From positions 47,570 through 111,569 of the forward strand of contig DASPIW010000034.1 in the NCBI GenBank assembly GCA_035628915.1: a DNA stretch of 64,000 nucleotides, read 5' to 3'. Under the pieces are notes generated by a model, which saw only the letters and a program-made list of their open reading frames with translations, was not told where the DNA came from and made no database searches. This DNA comes from JARBUG01 sp035628915. Lineage in GTDB: Bacteria; Bacillota; Sulfobacillia; Symbiobacteriales; Symbiobacteriaceae. Positions 32,814 to 40,989 of the stretch are shown piece by piece. Within the stretch, counting starts at the first letter, position 1; the number at the start of each line of letters is the position of its first letter. The translations under genes and the position numbers were made by a program.

Positions 32814-33650
32814 GTGCAAGGAGTGCCACAGGTCCCCAATCCGGCCGCACCGGGCCTGGTCGCACCTAACCTGACACAGTATCCCGCCGCGCCGTTCACC
32901 GGATACCCGCCGCCCGGCTTCCCGCAGCCCCCCCAAAACGGTACATACCCCGGTTATTTCCGGGTGCCCGGCCCCGCGGCTCTCGGCCCCCAGCCCGGCG
33001 GCCCGGCCGCCCCGGCGGGCGCTGCGGGCGTGCCCGGAGTGAGCATGGCCCCCGTGAGCACCGTGGCGCTCCCGGCGGGCCCGGGCGGGCCGCATCCGCT
33101 GATTCCCATGCCGCAGGTGCCCCTGCCCCAGGGCTTCCCCAACCCTTTCAACATCCAGCAGGTGGCGCCGAATGCGCCGGCGCCCCAACAGCCGCCGCAG
33201 GCGCCGGGCGCCACGACGGTGACCGGGCCGATGGGCTATCTGCCCGGCCTCGGGTACTTCCCACCGCCCGATGCAGCGGCGGCCGCCACGCCGCCAACGG
33301 CGTTCCCGGTCTTGCCCGGTGCGGCGCCGGTGCAGGCCCCCCCGCAGGCCCCGCCGCCGCAGCAGGCGCCCCCCCAGGCGCCGGCGCCCAACCCGTTCTG
33401 GCTGCAGCTCGCCTGGCAGCTCTCCCATACCCCGGCGGTGCGGGATGTGCTGGGCGAGTCGTTCCAGGTGCTGCTGGAGAGCGAGGACCGGATGAAGACG
33501 CTGCAGATTGCGGCGGGCTGTCTGGCCGGCCCCGAGCTGCAAGCTGCGTTCAAAGCGCTGACTGCCGGACAGTTGGAGCAGACCCGCTTCACCGAGCTGT
33601 TCGCCCGCAGTGTGGGGCAGGCGCTGCAGAGCGCCGGACTCCTCAGATAA
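32814..33650 (+). CDS. Proline-rich protein, possible spore-surface component
   Basis: 278 residues. The first 200 are low-complexity, dominated by Pro, Ala, Gly and Gln (QAPPQAPPPQQAPPQAP, YPPPGFPQPP), lacking charged residues. The last 75 form a helical domain (PFWLQLAWQLSHTPAVRDVL ... LFARSVGQALQSAGLL). The GTG at 32814 has AAGGAGG 9 bases before it. No signal peptide. It is divergent from nadK and followed by a strong hairpin. Spore-coat function is a guess from composition and the sporulating host; the C-terminal domain family was not recognised. Confidence 0.75.
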   Translation: MQGVPQVPNPAAPGLVAPNLTQYPAAPFTGYPPPGFPQPPQNGTYPGYFRVPGPAALGPQPGGPAAPAGAAGVPGVSMAPVSTVALPAGPGGPHPLIPMPQVPLPQGFPNPFNIQQVAPNAPAPQQPPQAPGATTVTGPMGYLPGLGYFPPPDAAAAATPPTAFPVLPGAAPVQAPPQAPPPQQAPPQAPAPNPFWLQLAWQLSHTPAVRDVLGESFQVLLESEDRMKTLQIAAGCLAGPELQAAFKALTAGQLEQTRFTELFARSVGQALQSAGLLR

Positions 33651-33655
33651 GGCGA

Positions 33656-33688
33656 CAGGGCCGCCTGCGGACTTCGCAGGCGGCCCTG
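33656..33688 (+). terminator. Terminator between convergent genes
   Basis: Perfect 14-bp stem (CAGGGCCGCCTGCG, 33656-33669, with 33675-33688), 5-base loop, tail TTTACG. It can serve both the proline-rich gene and the convergent gene ending at 33705. Confidence 0.85.
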
Positions 33689-33704
33689 TTTACGTGATGA
33701 GCGC

Positions 33705-34619
33705 TTAGCTGCGGGCGTTGGCAATCAGGCAGCAGGCCTCCCGGGTGGGCATCAGCCGGGGAGTGCCCCGGACGATCCCTTCCAGCGTAACGGCGGCGCG
33801 GGTGAACTGCTCGGGCGCCAGGTAGCTGACAGCCCCCGGCGCCGCCAGCACGTCGCGGACCACGGCGCCCAGGCGCTGGGCGTAATGGGTGCGGACCGGC
33901 AGTTGGGGATGGACGGTGGCCGGGCGCATGAATACGTCCGTCAAAGTCCGGGCCACCGTGCCGGTGGGCAGCGCCACGTCGATGTTGCCAAGGGCTGCCG
34001 GTCCCAGTACGGCCAGCGGATGGAACGTCTGGTTGGTTGCAGCGTCCAGCATCGCCGTCAGGGTCCAGTCGCTCGGGCCGGTCTGGGCGAAACCTCCGGC
34101 ACAGACGGCTATGGAGAGTGTGTTGGCGTTCTTGCCATATGTAGGCGGATTGCCATCGACTGTGAAGATGCCGCCGGGCTGGTTGGCGGGCAGGACGACC
34201 CCTCTGGGCAGGGCTGCGACGTCGGCGGCGGCCAGGTCGGCGGGAACGGTCAGGTCGTGAATCAGCCAGAGGGCGGGGCGAATGGCCGGATCGCGGTGCG
34301 GCTGCAGCCCGGTCACCTGTGCGGAGATGGCATAAGCCTCGCCCGGGCGCCCCGACACCGTGACGGAGCCGGCAGCGGTGCTCCCGATGGGCGGAGCGGG
34401 CACGATTCCCCGCGGTGACAGTACAAAGGTGAACCGCTGCTCAGGGGCGAGGGGCGGGGCCGCAGCCGGGGCTGCCGGTGCGGGCGGAGGGATCGCGACA
34501 CCCACGGAAACGGGGCGCTCGGGCAGGGACGGCCGGTGAGCCGATATCACCGTGGTCCGGCTGGAGTAGAGTTGACCGCGGTTCAGGTCGCGGTCCCGGG
34601 TGGAGTAAGTCCCGGACAT
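33705..34619 (-). CDS. Unknown protein with beta-rich body
   Basis: 304 residues from the ATG at 34619, which has AAAGGAGGAG 3-5 bases upstream. A charged N-terminus (TYSTRDRDLNRGQLYSSR) leads into a Pro/Ala linker (about 42-60), then Ser/Thr/Val-rich strands (GSVTVSGRPGEAYAISAQVTG, DWTLTAMLDAATNQTFHPLAVLG). The C-terminal section is more helical. No signal peptide or membrane helix. It faces the proline-rich gene; shared composition and location suggest a related role, perhaps spore surface, but this is inference. Confidence 0.7.
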   Translation of the reverse strand: MSGTYSTRDRDLNRGQLYSSRTTVISAHRPSLPERPVSVGVAIPPPAPAAPAAAPPLAPEQRFTFVLSPRGIVPAPPIGSTAAGSVTVSGRPGEAYAISAQVTGLQPHRDPAIRPALWLIHDLTVPADLAAADVAALPRGVVLPANQPGGIFTVDGNPPTYGKNANTLSIAVCAGGFAQTGPSDWTLTAMLDAATNQTFHPLAVLGPAALGNIDVALPTGTVARTLTDVFMRPATVHPQLPVRTHYAQRLGAVVRDVLAAPGAVSYLAPEQFTRAAVTLEGIVRGTPRLMPTREACCLIANARS

Positions 34620-34825
34620 CGAACTCCTCCTTTCGGGGGCCTGTCTGTCATCGTTCTTCTGGCAGGCTGGCATTGGTTCCAATGTACGGGCGGACCGGTC
34701 AAAACGTTCCTCCCTCTGCGTGCCAGTCCCCTTATGTCACCTTTGGACGGCGGGCTTCATAGCGTGGGGAAGGGGACAGTCCGATTGTCCGCCCCTCTGA
34801 TCACTTACTGGGAGGAAGCAAGCAC

Positions 34826-35140
34826 ATGTTTTATGGAGGCATCGGTTATCCGGCGACGAAGGCCACCGGCTTTTCAAAAGTCATGCCCACCTATAGCAAA
34901 GCAGTCGCCCCGGGTTTCGGGAAGGCCGGGTTCGGCAAGCCCTTCGGGTTTGGCAAGCCCTTCATGGGTAAACCCTTCGGCGGCATCGGCAAGCCCTTTG
35001 GCAAGCCCTTCGGCAAGCCCTTCGGCATCGGCAAGCCGTTTGCCGGCGGATTCGGATTCCCGGCTACCAAGTCTACGGGGTTCAACTACGTCGTACCCAC
35101 CACGACCGTGGCAACGTCTCCGGTGCCCGGCGTCGTGTAA
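34826..35140 (+). CDS. GKPF-repeat low-complexity protein
   Basis: 104 residues with GGGAGGAAGC about 7 bases before the ATG. The centre is seven GKPF units (about 37-72) rich in Gly, Lys, Phe and Pro. It is bracketed by two copies of a G(Y/F)PATK(A/S)TGF motif near residues 7-16 and 76-85. No signal peptide. Such Gly/Phe/Lys repeats occur in coat and adhesive proteins; no family recognised. Confidence 0.75.
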   Translation: MFYGGIGYPATKATGFSKVMPTYSKAVAPGFGKAGFGKPFGFGKPFMGKPFGGIGKPFGKPFGKPFGIGKPFAGGFGFPATKSTGFNYVVPTTTVATSPVPGVV

Positions 35141-35541
35141 GGCGGCGGACTCGTGACCCGGATGGAGCAGCGTGGCGATGCAGGACCAGGGCGGGCGCCC
35201 TGGTCCGCCGCTATGTCATGGTGCCGGCCTTTCATGTGGGAAGGGGAACGGAGTTTTTACCACGGAAGGCGCGGAAGGGGACACGGAAATCGCGGTAGTG
35301 GAAGAGGGCTGTTGAAATGGCCGCGGAGGACGCGGATGGCGATTTGGAAACCCGCGCCTTCCGCGCCCTCCGTGGCAAAATGCATCCATTACCTCATATT
35401 AGCAGTCTTCACTTTCAGGGACACACCAGGTCCGAGGGGGTGCCTGTATCGGCACCCCTCCTTCGCGCATATAGCAATGCAGGAATTCATTCGTGCCCTG
35501 TGGTATCGGTAAGGCAACTCTTGCGCGAGGGGCGTGACTTC
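35141..35541. other. Gap with dispersed repeat copy 3
   Basis: 401 bp before the MFS gene. It contains the inverted repeat at 35260-35375; nothing else was recognised apart from presumed promoter DNA. Confidence 0.5.
35260..35375. repeat. Dispersed CACGGA inverted repeat, copy 3
   Basis: Left arm CCACGGAAGGCGCGGAAGG and right arm ending GCGCCCTCCGTGG face each other about 75 bp apart, with further ACACGGA/CGCGGA units inside. The flank GTTTTTACCACGGA recurs near 63821. Confidence 0.7.
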
Positions 35542-36840
35542 GTGAACGCAGCCGGCTCAGTACGGTCAGGCAGCCCGGTCCGGTGGTGGCGGATCCTGTC
35601 CTGGCAGATGTACGACTTTGCCGATACGATCTATTCGATGAATGTGACCAGCTTCTACTTCGCGCTCTTCATCGCGGCGTTCTTCGGCAAGAACAGCACG
35701 GCCTACGGTTGGACCTTGTTTGTCGCCAACCTGCTGGTGGCCGTGACTTCGCCCCTGCTGGGCGCCATGTCCGACGTGAGCCAGCGCCGCTTGCCCTTCC
35801 TGCGCCTCTTTGCCGTCCTGACCGCCGTCTCCACGGCCCTCATCGGCGTCGCCACGTCGTATGGCATCGCGGTGCTGCTGTTCACCATCTCGCTGATCGC
35901 CTACAACACGGCGGGCAACTTCTACCAGGCGCTCCTGCCCGGCCTGGCCACGCCCGATACCATCAGCCGGGTGTCGGGCATCGGGGTGGGGCTGGGTTAC
36001 GTCGGCTCGATTTTCGGCCTGGCTTCCATGCTGCTCCTGATTCACGGAGAAGCCCAGTACCCCCTCGCTTTCCCCATTACCGCCGCCCTCTATTTCCTGA
36101 TCGCCCTCCCCTGCCTCACCGTGGTGCCGGACTTTGCGCCACCCACCCGTAAGGCGACGTTCGACGTGGTGGGGGCGTACCGCCGTGTGGCAGACACCCT
36201 GACGCACGCCCGCAAGTACCCGGGACTCTTCCGGTTCCTGATCGCTGACTTCCTGTACGAGAACGCCGTCGCGGCCGTCATCTTCTTCATGACGCCCTTT
36301 GCCAAGGCGTCCACGGGAATGACCGACTCTCAGGTCCAGCTCTTCCTGATTGGAGCGACGGTCTTCGCCGTGGTCATGGGCATGTTCTTCGGGCGCGCGG
36401 TGGACCGCATCGGCCCGAAGCGGTCCGTGCTGATCATGCTTGGGATCTGGCTGATCACCCTGCCCCTGGTCTCGCTCGTCTCGACGCCCATGCAGCTCTT
36501 CCCGCTGGGCGCCCTGGCGGGCATCGGGCTGGCGGCCGTCTGGATCTCCAGCCGTACGTATTTGATCGCCCTGGCGCCGGTGGAGAAGAGCGGGGAGTTC
36601 TTCGGCCTGTACTCGCTTTCGGGCAAGTCGGCAGGCGTGGTGGGCATTCTGGCGTGGACGGTGACGGCGCAGATACTCGAGCCCCGCTACGGCGAGGTCT
36701 TCGCCCTCAAGAGCGCCGTATGGGTCATGTGGCTCTTTGTCGTCATCGGGCTGCTGCTGGTCCTGGGGCTGCCCAACGTCCGGCCCACCATGGCCAACGT
36801 ACTGGATCGCTCCAAAGACGCCTGGTCCGGCGCTAAATAA
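35542..36840 (+). CDS. MFS transporter, UMF1/Atg22-like
   Basis: 432 residues with twelve predicted helices. The N-terminal WQMYDFADTIYSMNVTSFYF is characteristic of the UMF1 branch. Loop 2-3 has LLGAMSDVSQRRLPFL, a variant of the MFS signature, and the second half begins after the cytoplasmic loop at about 195-225. The substrate is unknown. The GTG at 35542 is chosen because family homology starts near it and GAGGGG lies upstream; the open frame extends further only through the repeat. Single gene with a terminator after it. Confidence 0.85.
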   Translation: MNAAGSVRSGSPVRWWRILSWQMYDFADTIYSMNVTSFYFALFIAAFFGKNSTAYGWTLFVANLLVAVTSPLLGAMSDVSQRRLPFLRLFAVLTAVSTALIGVATSYGIAVLLFTISLIAYNTAGNFYQALLPGLATPDTISRVSGIGVGLGYVGSIFGLASMLLLIHGEAQYPLAFPITAALYFLIALPCLTVVPDFAPPTRKATFDVVGAYRRVADTLTHARKYPGLFRFLIADFLYENAVAAVIFFMTPFAKASTGMTDSQVQLFLIGATVFAVVMGMFFGRAVDRIGPKRSVLIMLGIWLITLPLVSLVSTPMQLFPLGALAGIGLAAVWISSRTYLIALAPVEKSGEFFGLYSLSGKSAGVVGILAWTVTAQILEPRYGEVFALKSAVWVMWLFVVIGLLLVLGLPNVRPTMANVLDRSKDAWSGAK

Positions 36841-36843
36841 GCA

Positions 36844-36881
36844 AGGGCCGCCTGCCTCCATGAAGGAGATCAGGCGGCCCT
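36844..36881 (+). terminator. Terminator of the MFS gene
   Basis: Perfect 11-bp stem AGGGCCGCCTG (36844-36854) with 36871-36881, 16-base loop, 3 bp past the stop. No T-run. Confidence 0.6.
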
Positions 36882-36897
36882 GCCCAATCGGCGCGAG

Positions 36898-37107
36898 CTA
36901 CTCGCTGGCCGGCGCTTCCGGCCAGGGCGCAGGCTTGACGGCCTGCGCGGAGAACATCATCACGAAGCCGCACTGATTGCACCCCAACATCACAACAGGT
37001 ACGGCGGGACCCTGCTTGATCCCCTCTTCGCCCAGGCCGAGGGGCGTCCAGGTTCCCGGAACCTGCGTCAGCTGCTTGTTACCACAGTGAGCGCATTCAA
37101 TCTCCAC
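36898..37107 (-). CDS. Small zinc-ribbon protein
   Basis: 69 residues. CAHC near the start (ECAHCGNKQL) and CNQC near 43-46 (LGCNQCGFVMMF) form a CxxC-CxxC zinc ribbon. GTG start with GGGAGG 8 bases upstream. No other domain. Function unknown; similar ribbons act as regulators or structural subunits. Confidence 0.8.
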   Translation of the reverse strand: MEIECAHCGNKQLTQVPGTWTPLGLGEEGIKQGPAVPVVMLGCNQCGFVMMFSAQAVKPAPWPEAPASE

Positions 37108-37269
37108 GCGCGGTACCTCCCTGCAAGAACTGCCTCACCCGAAAGTCTGCCCCGTTTTGCCGCCGGCTCCTGCAGGCAACCGGTTACGGTTCTTTCTGGC
37201 AATCCTTTTCTTTTTCGACATACGAGCCGCTCGATTCCTCTTGTGATCTGCAAAAGGAGATGTACCCGC

Positions 37270-38058
37270 GTGGCTGCCTTCCGCACAAGTCTTCGCTTCT
37301 TCGTGGCCGCCTTCGGTTTCTCATGGCTGGTTTGGCTGCCGCTGGCCGCCGACACCGCCGGGTGGATCGAGGTGCCGGGGAGCCATTTTCACCTGGGGCA
37401 GATCGGCGCCTTCGGCCCCTCCCTGGCGGCCCTGCTGTTGGCCGGCAGGGACCGAAAGGCGCTGCTCAAACGCGCCGCCCAGTGGCGGGCGAACCCGCTC
37501 CTCTACCTGGCGGCGCTCTTCGGACCGGCTGCCTACATGACCGGCGGCCGCCTGATTCATGCCTGGCTGGGTGGGGCGCCGGCGCCGAACCCACCCGTCA
37601 GCCCCGGCGTCATCATCACGACGTACATATTCGTGCTCCTCTACGGCGGACCGGTGCAGCAAGAGTTCGGGTGGCGCGGATACGCACTGCCGCGCCTGCA
37701 GGCACAGTTGGGTTTCTGGCGTGCCGCCTTTGCGCTGGGCGCCGCCTGGGCGCTCTGGCAGCTGCCCCTCTGTTTCGTGCGGGGCTCCGCCCAGTACGGC
37801 ACCAGCTTCGCCGTCCTCGTTCTGACGGGCATTGGGCTCTCCGTGCTGGCGGGCTGGATCTATAACGCTTCACACGGCAGCGTTCTGCTTGCCCTGCTGG
37901 CCCACGCGGGCGCCAATACTGCGGCCAACTTTGTGCTCAATTGGCCAGTGCGGGGGCCAGGCACCGGTCCGTTCTTATGGACCTGCGCCCTGGTGGCTGC
38001 CACCGTCGCCACCGTCGTTATGCATTCCCGCCGATCCCGCCGCCGGATGGCTGCATAA
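37270..38058 (+). CDS. CPBP-family membrane protein with substituted catalytic residues
   Basis: 262 residues, about seven to eight helices, in the CPBP (Abi/CAAX-protease-like) family. The first motif, normally EExxxR, is QEFGWR (GPVQQEFGWRGYALPRL, ~131). The second, normally FxxxH, is WALWQLP. The third, HxxxN, is intact (LAHAGANTAANF, ~220). The first Glu and the second-motif His, both thought catalytic, are Gln here, so this may be a non-proteolytic member. The GTG at 37270 follows AAAAGGAGAT. Divergent from the zinc-ribbon gene. Confidence 0.85.
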   Translation: MAAFRTSLRFFVAAFGFSWLVWLPLAADTAGWIEVPGSHFHLGQIGAFGPSLAALLLAGRDRKALLKRAAQWRANPLLYLAALFGPAAYMTGGRLIHAWLGGAPAPNPPVSPGVIITTYIFVLLYGGPVQQEFGWRGYALPRLQAQLGFWRAAFALGAAWALWQLPLCFVRGSAQYGTSFAVLVLTGIGLSVLAGWIYNASHGSVLLALLAHAGANTAANFVLNWPVRGPGTGPFLWTCALVAATVATVVMHSRRSRRRMAA

Positions 38059-38204
38059 TTATGCAGTGTACGGATTCGTGCGGCTTCAGGTCGAGCTTGA
38101 GGAGTGCCGAACACCCACAACGTTGCGCCCGACCATTAGTTCTCCAGGCCGCCATAGGCGTCAACGGGGGTGCACAACAGTCCGACGCTTCGCGTCTCCT
38201 CGCT

Positions 38205-40871
38205 TCAGTCGATGAGGCGCCGGTAAAGCTCCTGTGCCCGGGCGCCGGGCTCGACGCCCAGCTCATCGTCCAGAACCCGGGCCAGGGCCCGATACTGCTG
38301 CACGGCGGCGCCGCGGTTGCCCAGGGCGGCGTAGCATTGCATCAGCCCGATGTGGCCGTCTTCGGCCAGCGGGTCGGATTCGATCAGGTACTGCAAGAAC
38401 TCGGTGGCCTCCGCCCAGCGCTCCGCTTGGATGAGATGCGCCGCCAGCCGGCGCAGCGTCTCCTGGAAGGCGCCGCGGACGCGGGCCCGGGGTCCCTCGC
38501 ACCAGATGTAGTCGAGCCCTTCCAGCAATTCGCCCCGGCAGAGGGCGACGGTCGCCCGCCAGCTTTGCTCATCGCGGGCGCCGGTCAGGGCCTGGAAGCG
38601 GTCGAGGTCGTTCTCCAACCCATCCCGGTTCAGCCGGTATGCGCCGCCCGCAAACGTGACGAGCGACTCGCCCGCCGGCCCCAGGGCCCGCCGCAGGTGG
38701 TGCAGCGAAGTGTGCAGCAGCCGGGTGACGGCTTCCGGGTCGCCGTCGGGCCAGAGCGCTTCGCCCAGCTGTTCTCGGGAATAAGGCCGGTCCCCGCCGA
38801 TCAGCAGGAAGGCCAGCAGGTCCCGGGCTTTGGTGGTCCGCCACCCCTGCACCGGCTTGCCGTCCACCGTCACTGCGAAGGGACCGACTACGGCGGCGCG
38901 GACCCGAACGCCCGTTGTGGCCGCCACCGGCTCGGGGGCAGCTTCGGCGGCGTCCTGCACCGCGACGGTTGGATGGCCGAGGGATTTGAGCGCCAGCAAG
39001 GCGCTGTCCCGCACATGCTCGTCCTCATCGTGCAGCAGCCGGCGGATGGCAGCGACCGCCTCCTCCCCGCCAATCGCTGCCAGCGGATAGAGCGCCGCGC
39101 GCCGGGCCGCCGCATCGGGCGAGCCGGTCAGATCCAACAGGGATGGCAGGCTCCGGGCGCCCTGCTGCACCAGCACCCGCTGGCAGAACGCCACCTCGAC
39201 GCCCCTCACCAGCGCATCGATGATCAACGGTCGCAGTTGATACCCCTCGCCCGCCAGAATGTAGACATACCCCTGCGCCGCCGCCAGTGTCAGCGCCTGG
39301 TCGAACTGCCGCCGGGCTTCCTCCCGGCGCCCGTCCACCCAGGCGGCCTGCGCGGCGATGGAGAGCAGCATGTGGACCTGATATTTGCAGTCGATGCGGA
39401 CCAGCGTCTGCAGGGCGCCCGTCACGAGACGGCCCGCCAGTTCCCGGTCGCCCCACCGCAGCAGGGCGCCGGCGAAGACGTACCCGGCCAGCGCCTCCAG
39501 CCACGGCGAGCGGCCCCGGGCGACGGTGTACGCCTCTTCTGCCAGGCGCCGGAAAGCCGTTGCGTTGCCGACCATCGACGCGATGCCCGCCCGGTGAATC
39601 AGGGCGATCAGCCCGTAGAGCGGCTCGGGGCTCTGAAACCCCAGCCGCTGCGCCTCTTCCAATTCCCGCTCTCCCTCTTCCGTCCGCCCGAGGAAGGTGC
39701 ACATCCACCCGTACTGCATTTTGGCAAAGGAGAGGGCCTGCAGGTCGCCCCGGGCGGCGGAGGCCGCGACGCACCGCCGGCCCAACGCCTCCGCCTCCGC
39801 CGTGAACCCCTGGTCGCGCAGAATCAGCACCATGCTGTGGGTGCCGGTCGTCTCCAGCGCCGGGTCCGCATCAAAGGCCTGCCGATACCATTCCAGTGCC
39901 TGGTCATACTCGCCGAGGCCGTAGTAAGTTTCGCCCCGGAGCAGTGCGACGGCGCCCACCAGGGCCTTGTCGCCCCGGCCGCGGGCCATCTCCCAGAGCT
40001 GGTCCAGCCGGGTCTGGGCACCCCGGAACTCGCCCTGCAGGTAGACTGAGCGGATGTCGTGCAGCTCGCCCCAGAGCTGCTCCGCCCCGGGCGGGGCGCA
40101 AGCGACCTGAAAGGCGAAGGCGCTCAGGTCCATGCGCCCGGCCAGCCAGTCCTCTACCAGGACACGCCCCCTTTCCGGGGTGATGTGGGGCGGCATACCC
40201 GCCCGGGCCCGGGCAGCCAGTTCTGCTTCCCAGCCCGCACCCGCGCCCGCCTCCGCCCCCGACCAGAGCGACAGGGCGAGGGGCAGGCCGCCGGAGGTGC
40301 GCAGGCACTCATCCCAGGCGCCGGCGCCCAGCCACTCTCGGGCTTCGTCTGGGGTAAAGGCCAACTCAGCGGCAGTGACTACGCGCCCGCTGACGCCGGC
40401 CGGGAGGGGCGCCCGGGTGCCCATGGCCAGGGTCAGGCCGGGCGGCGCGTACCGGTGCAGCACCGCGAGAAAATCGGCCAGCCAGGCCTCGCCAAAGGCG
40501 GATTCGAGCCGGTCAAGGACCAGGTCCAGAGGCGCCCGGGCCCCCGCCTCGGTCACCAGCTCGACGGCCAGTTCGCCCGGGTCTTCGGCCGCTGCCGGGG
40601 GCGGCGACCAGTCGGTCCAGGCCCGCCGGAGCCCATCCAGCAGGTGAGCGCAGAAGACCCGCCCGCTGCGGTCTTCGCCGTCCAGCTCGTACCAGACGGC
40701 GGGGCGGCCGCGGGCCGCCTGCCACTGGGCCAGGAAGACGGTCTTGCCCGCGCCGGCGGGTGCCTGGGCGACCAGCACCCGGGCGCCGACCGTGGCCGAA
40801 AGGAGCCGGGGCCGCATCAGAGCTTCGGGGAAAGCGGGTATGAGCAGTTTGCGGCGGAAGATGCGGACCAC
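38205..40871 (-). CDS. MalT/SARP-type transcriptional regulator, copy 1
   Basis: 888 residues. N-terminal STAND-like ATPase with Walker A VAQAPAGAGKTVFLAQW (about 33-49); a central TPR region (about 290-560); a short HEAT-like segment (AAIRRLLHDEDEHVRDSALLALKSLG, ~620); then an OmpR-type winged helix (VVGPFAVTVDGKPVQGWRTTKARDLLAFLL) and a BTAD domain to the C-terminus, as in SARP regulators. GTG start. It is colinear with the gene at 46828 over its whole length. Probably senses a ligand through the ATPase/TPR part; the target is unknown. Faces the CPBP gene and precedes the gltB terminator. Confidence 0.9.
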   Translation of the reverse strand: MVRIFRRKLLIPAFPEALMRPRLLSATVGARVLVAQAPAGAGKTVFLAQWQAARGRPAVWYELDGEDRSGRVFCAHLLDGLRRAWTDWSPPPAAAEDPGELAVELVTEAGARAPLDLVLDRLESAFGEAWLADFLAVLHRYAPPGLTLAMGTRAPLPAGVSGRVVTAAELAFTPDEAREWLGAGAWDECLRTSGGLPLALSLWSGAEAGAGAGWEAELAARARAGMPPHITPERGRVLVEDWLAGRMDLSAFAFQVACAPPGAEQLWGELHDIRSVYLQGEFRGAQTRLDQLWEMARGRGDKALVGAVALLRGETYYGLGEYDQALEWYRQAFDADPALETTGTHSMVLILRDQGFTAEAEALGRRCVAASAARGDLQALSFAKMQYGWMCTFLGRTEEGERELEEAQRLGFQSPEPLYGLIALIHRAGIASMVGNATAFRRLAEEAYTVARGRSPWLEALAGYVFAGALLRWGDRELAGRLVTGALQTLVRIDCKYQVHMLLSIAAQAAWVDGRREEARRQFDQALTLAAAQGYVYILAGEGYQLRPLIIDALVRGVEVAFCQRVLVQQGARSLPSLLDLTGSPDAAARRAALYPLAAIGGEEAVAAIRRLLHDEDEHVRDSALLALKSLGHPTVAVQDAAEAAPEPVAATTGVRVRAAVVGPFAVTVDGKPVQGWRTTKARDLLAFLLIGGDRPYSREQLGEALWPDGDPEAVTRLLHTSLHHLRRALGPAGESLVTFAGGAYRLNRDGLENDLDRFQALTGARDEQSWRATVALCRGELLEGLDYIWCEGPRARVRGAFQETLRRLAAHLIQAERWAEATEFLQYLIESDPLAEDGHIGLMQCYAALGNRGAAVQQYRALARVLDDELGVEPGARAQELYRRLID

Positions 40872-40944
40872 GGCGTCCCCTCCGGGGTTCGTAATTACTT
40901 GCAGTCTATTCTCGCCTCAAGATCGATCACCTGCCGATAAGAAA

Positions 40945-40974
40945 GACCCGAGGGGCAAAATGCCGCCTCGGGTC
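40945..40974 (-). terminator. Intrinsic terminator of gltB
   Basis: Stem GACCCGAGG / CCTCGGGTC extended by GGCA/TGCC past one bulge. The minus-strand tail is TTTCTTATC. 16 bp after the gltB stop. Confidence 0.85.
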
Positions 40975-40989
40975 GTTTGCATCTGGTGT

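Noticed and set aside
32673..33542. N-terminal extension of NAD kinase
   Set aside because: It is antisense to the proline-rich gene; NAD kinase homology begins at 32672 behind a good ribosome site.
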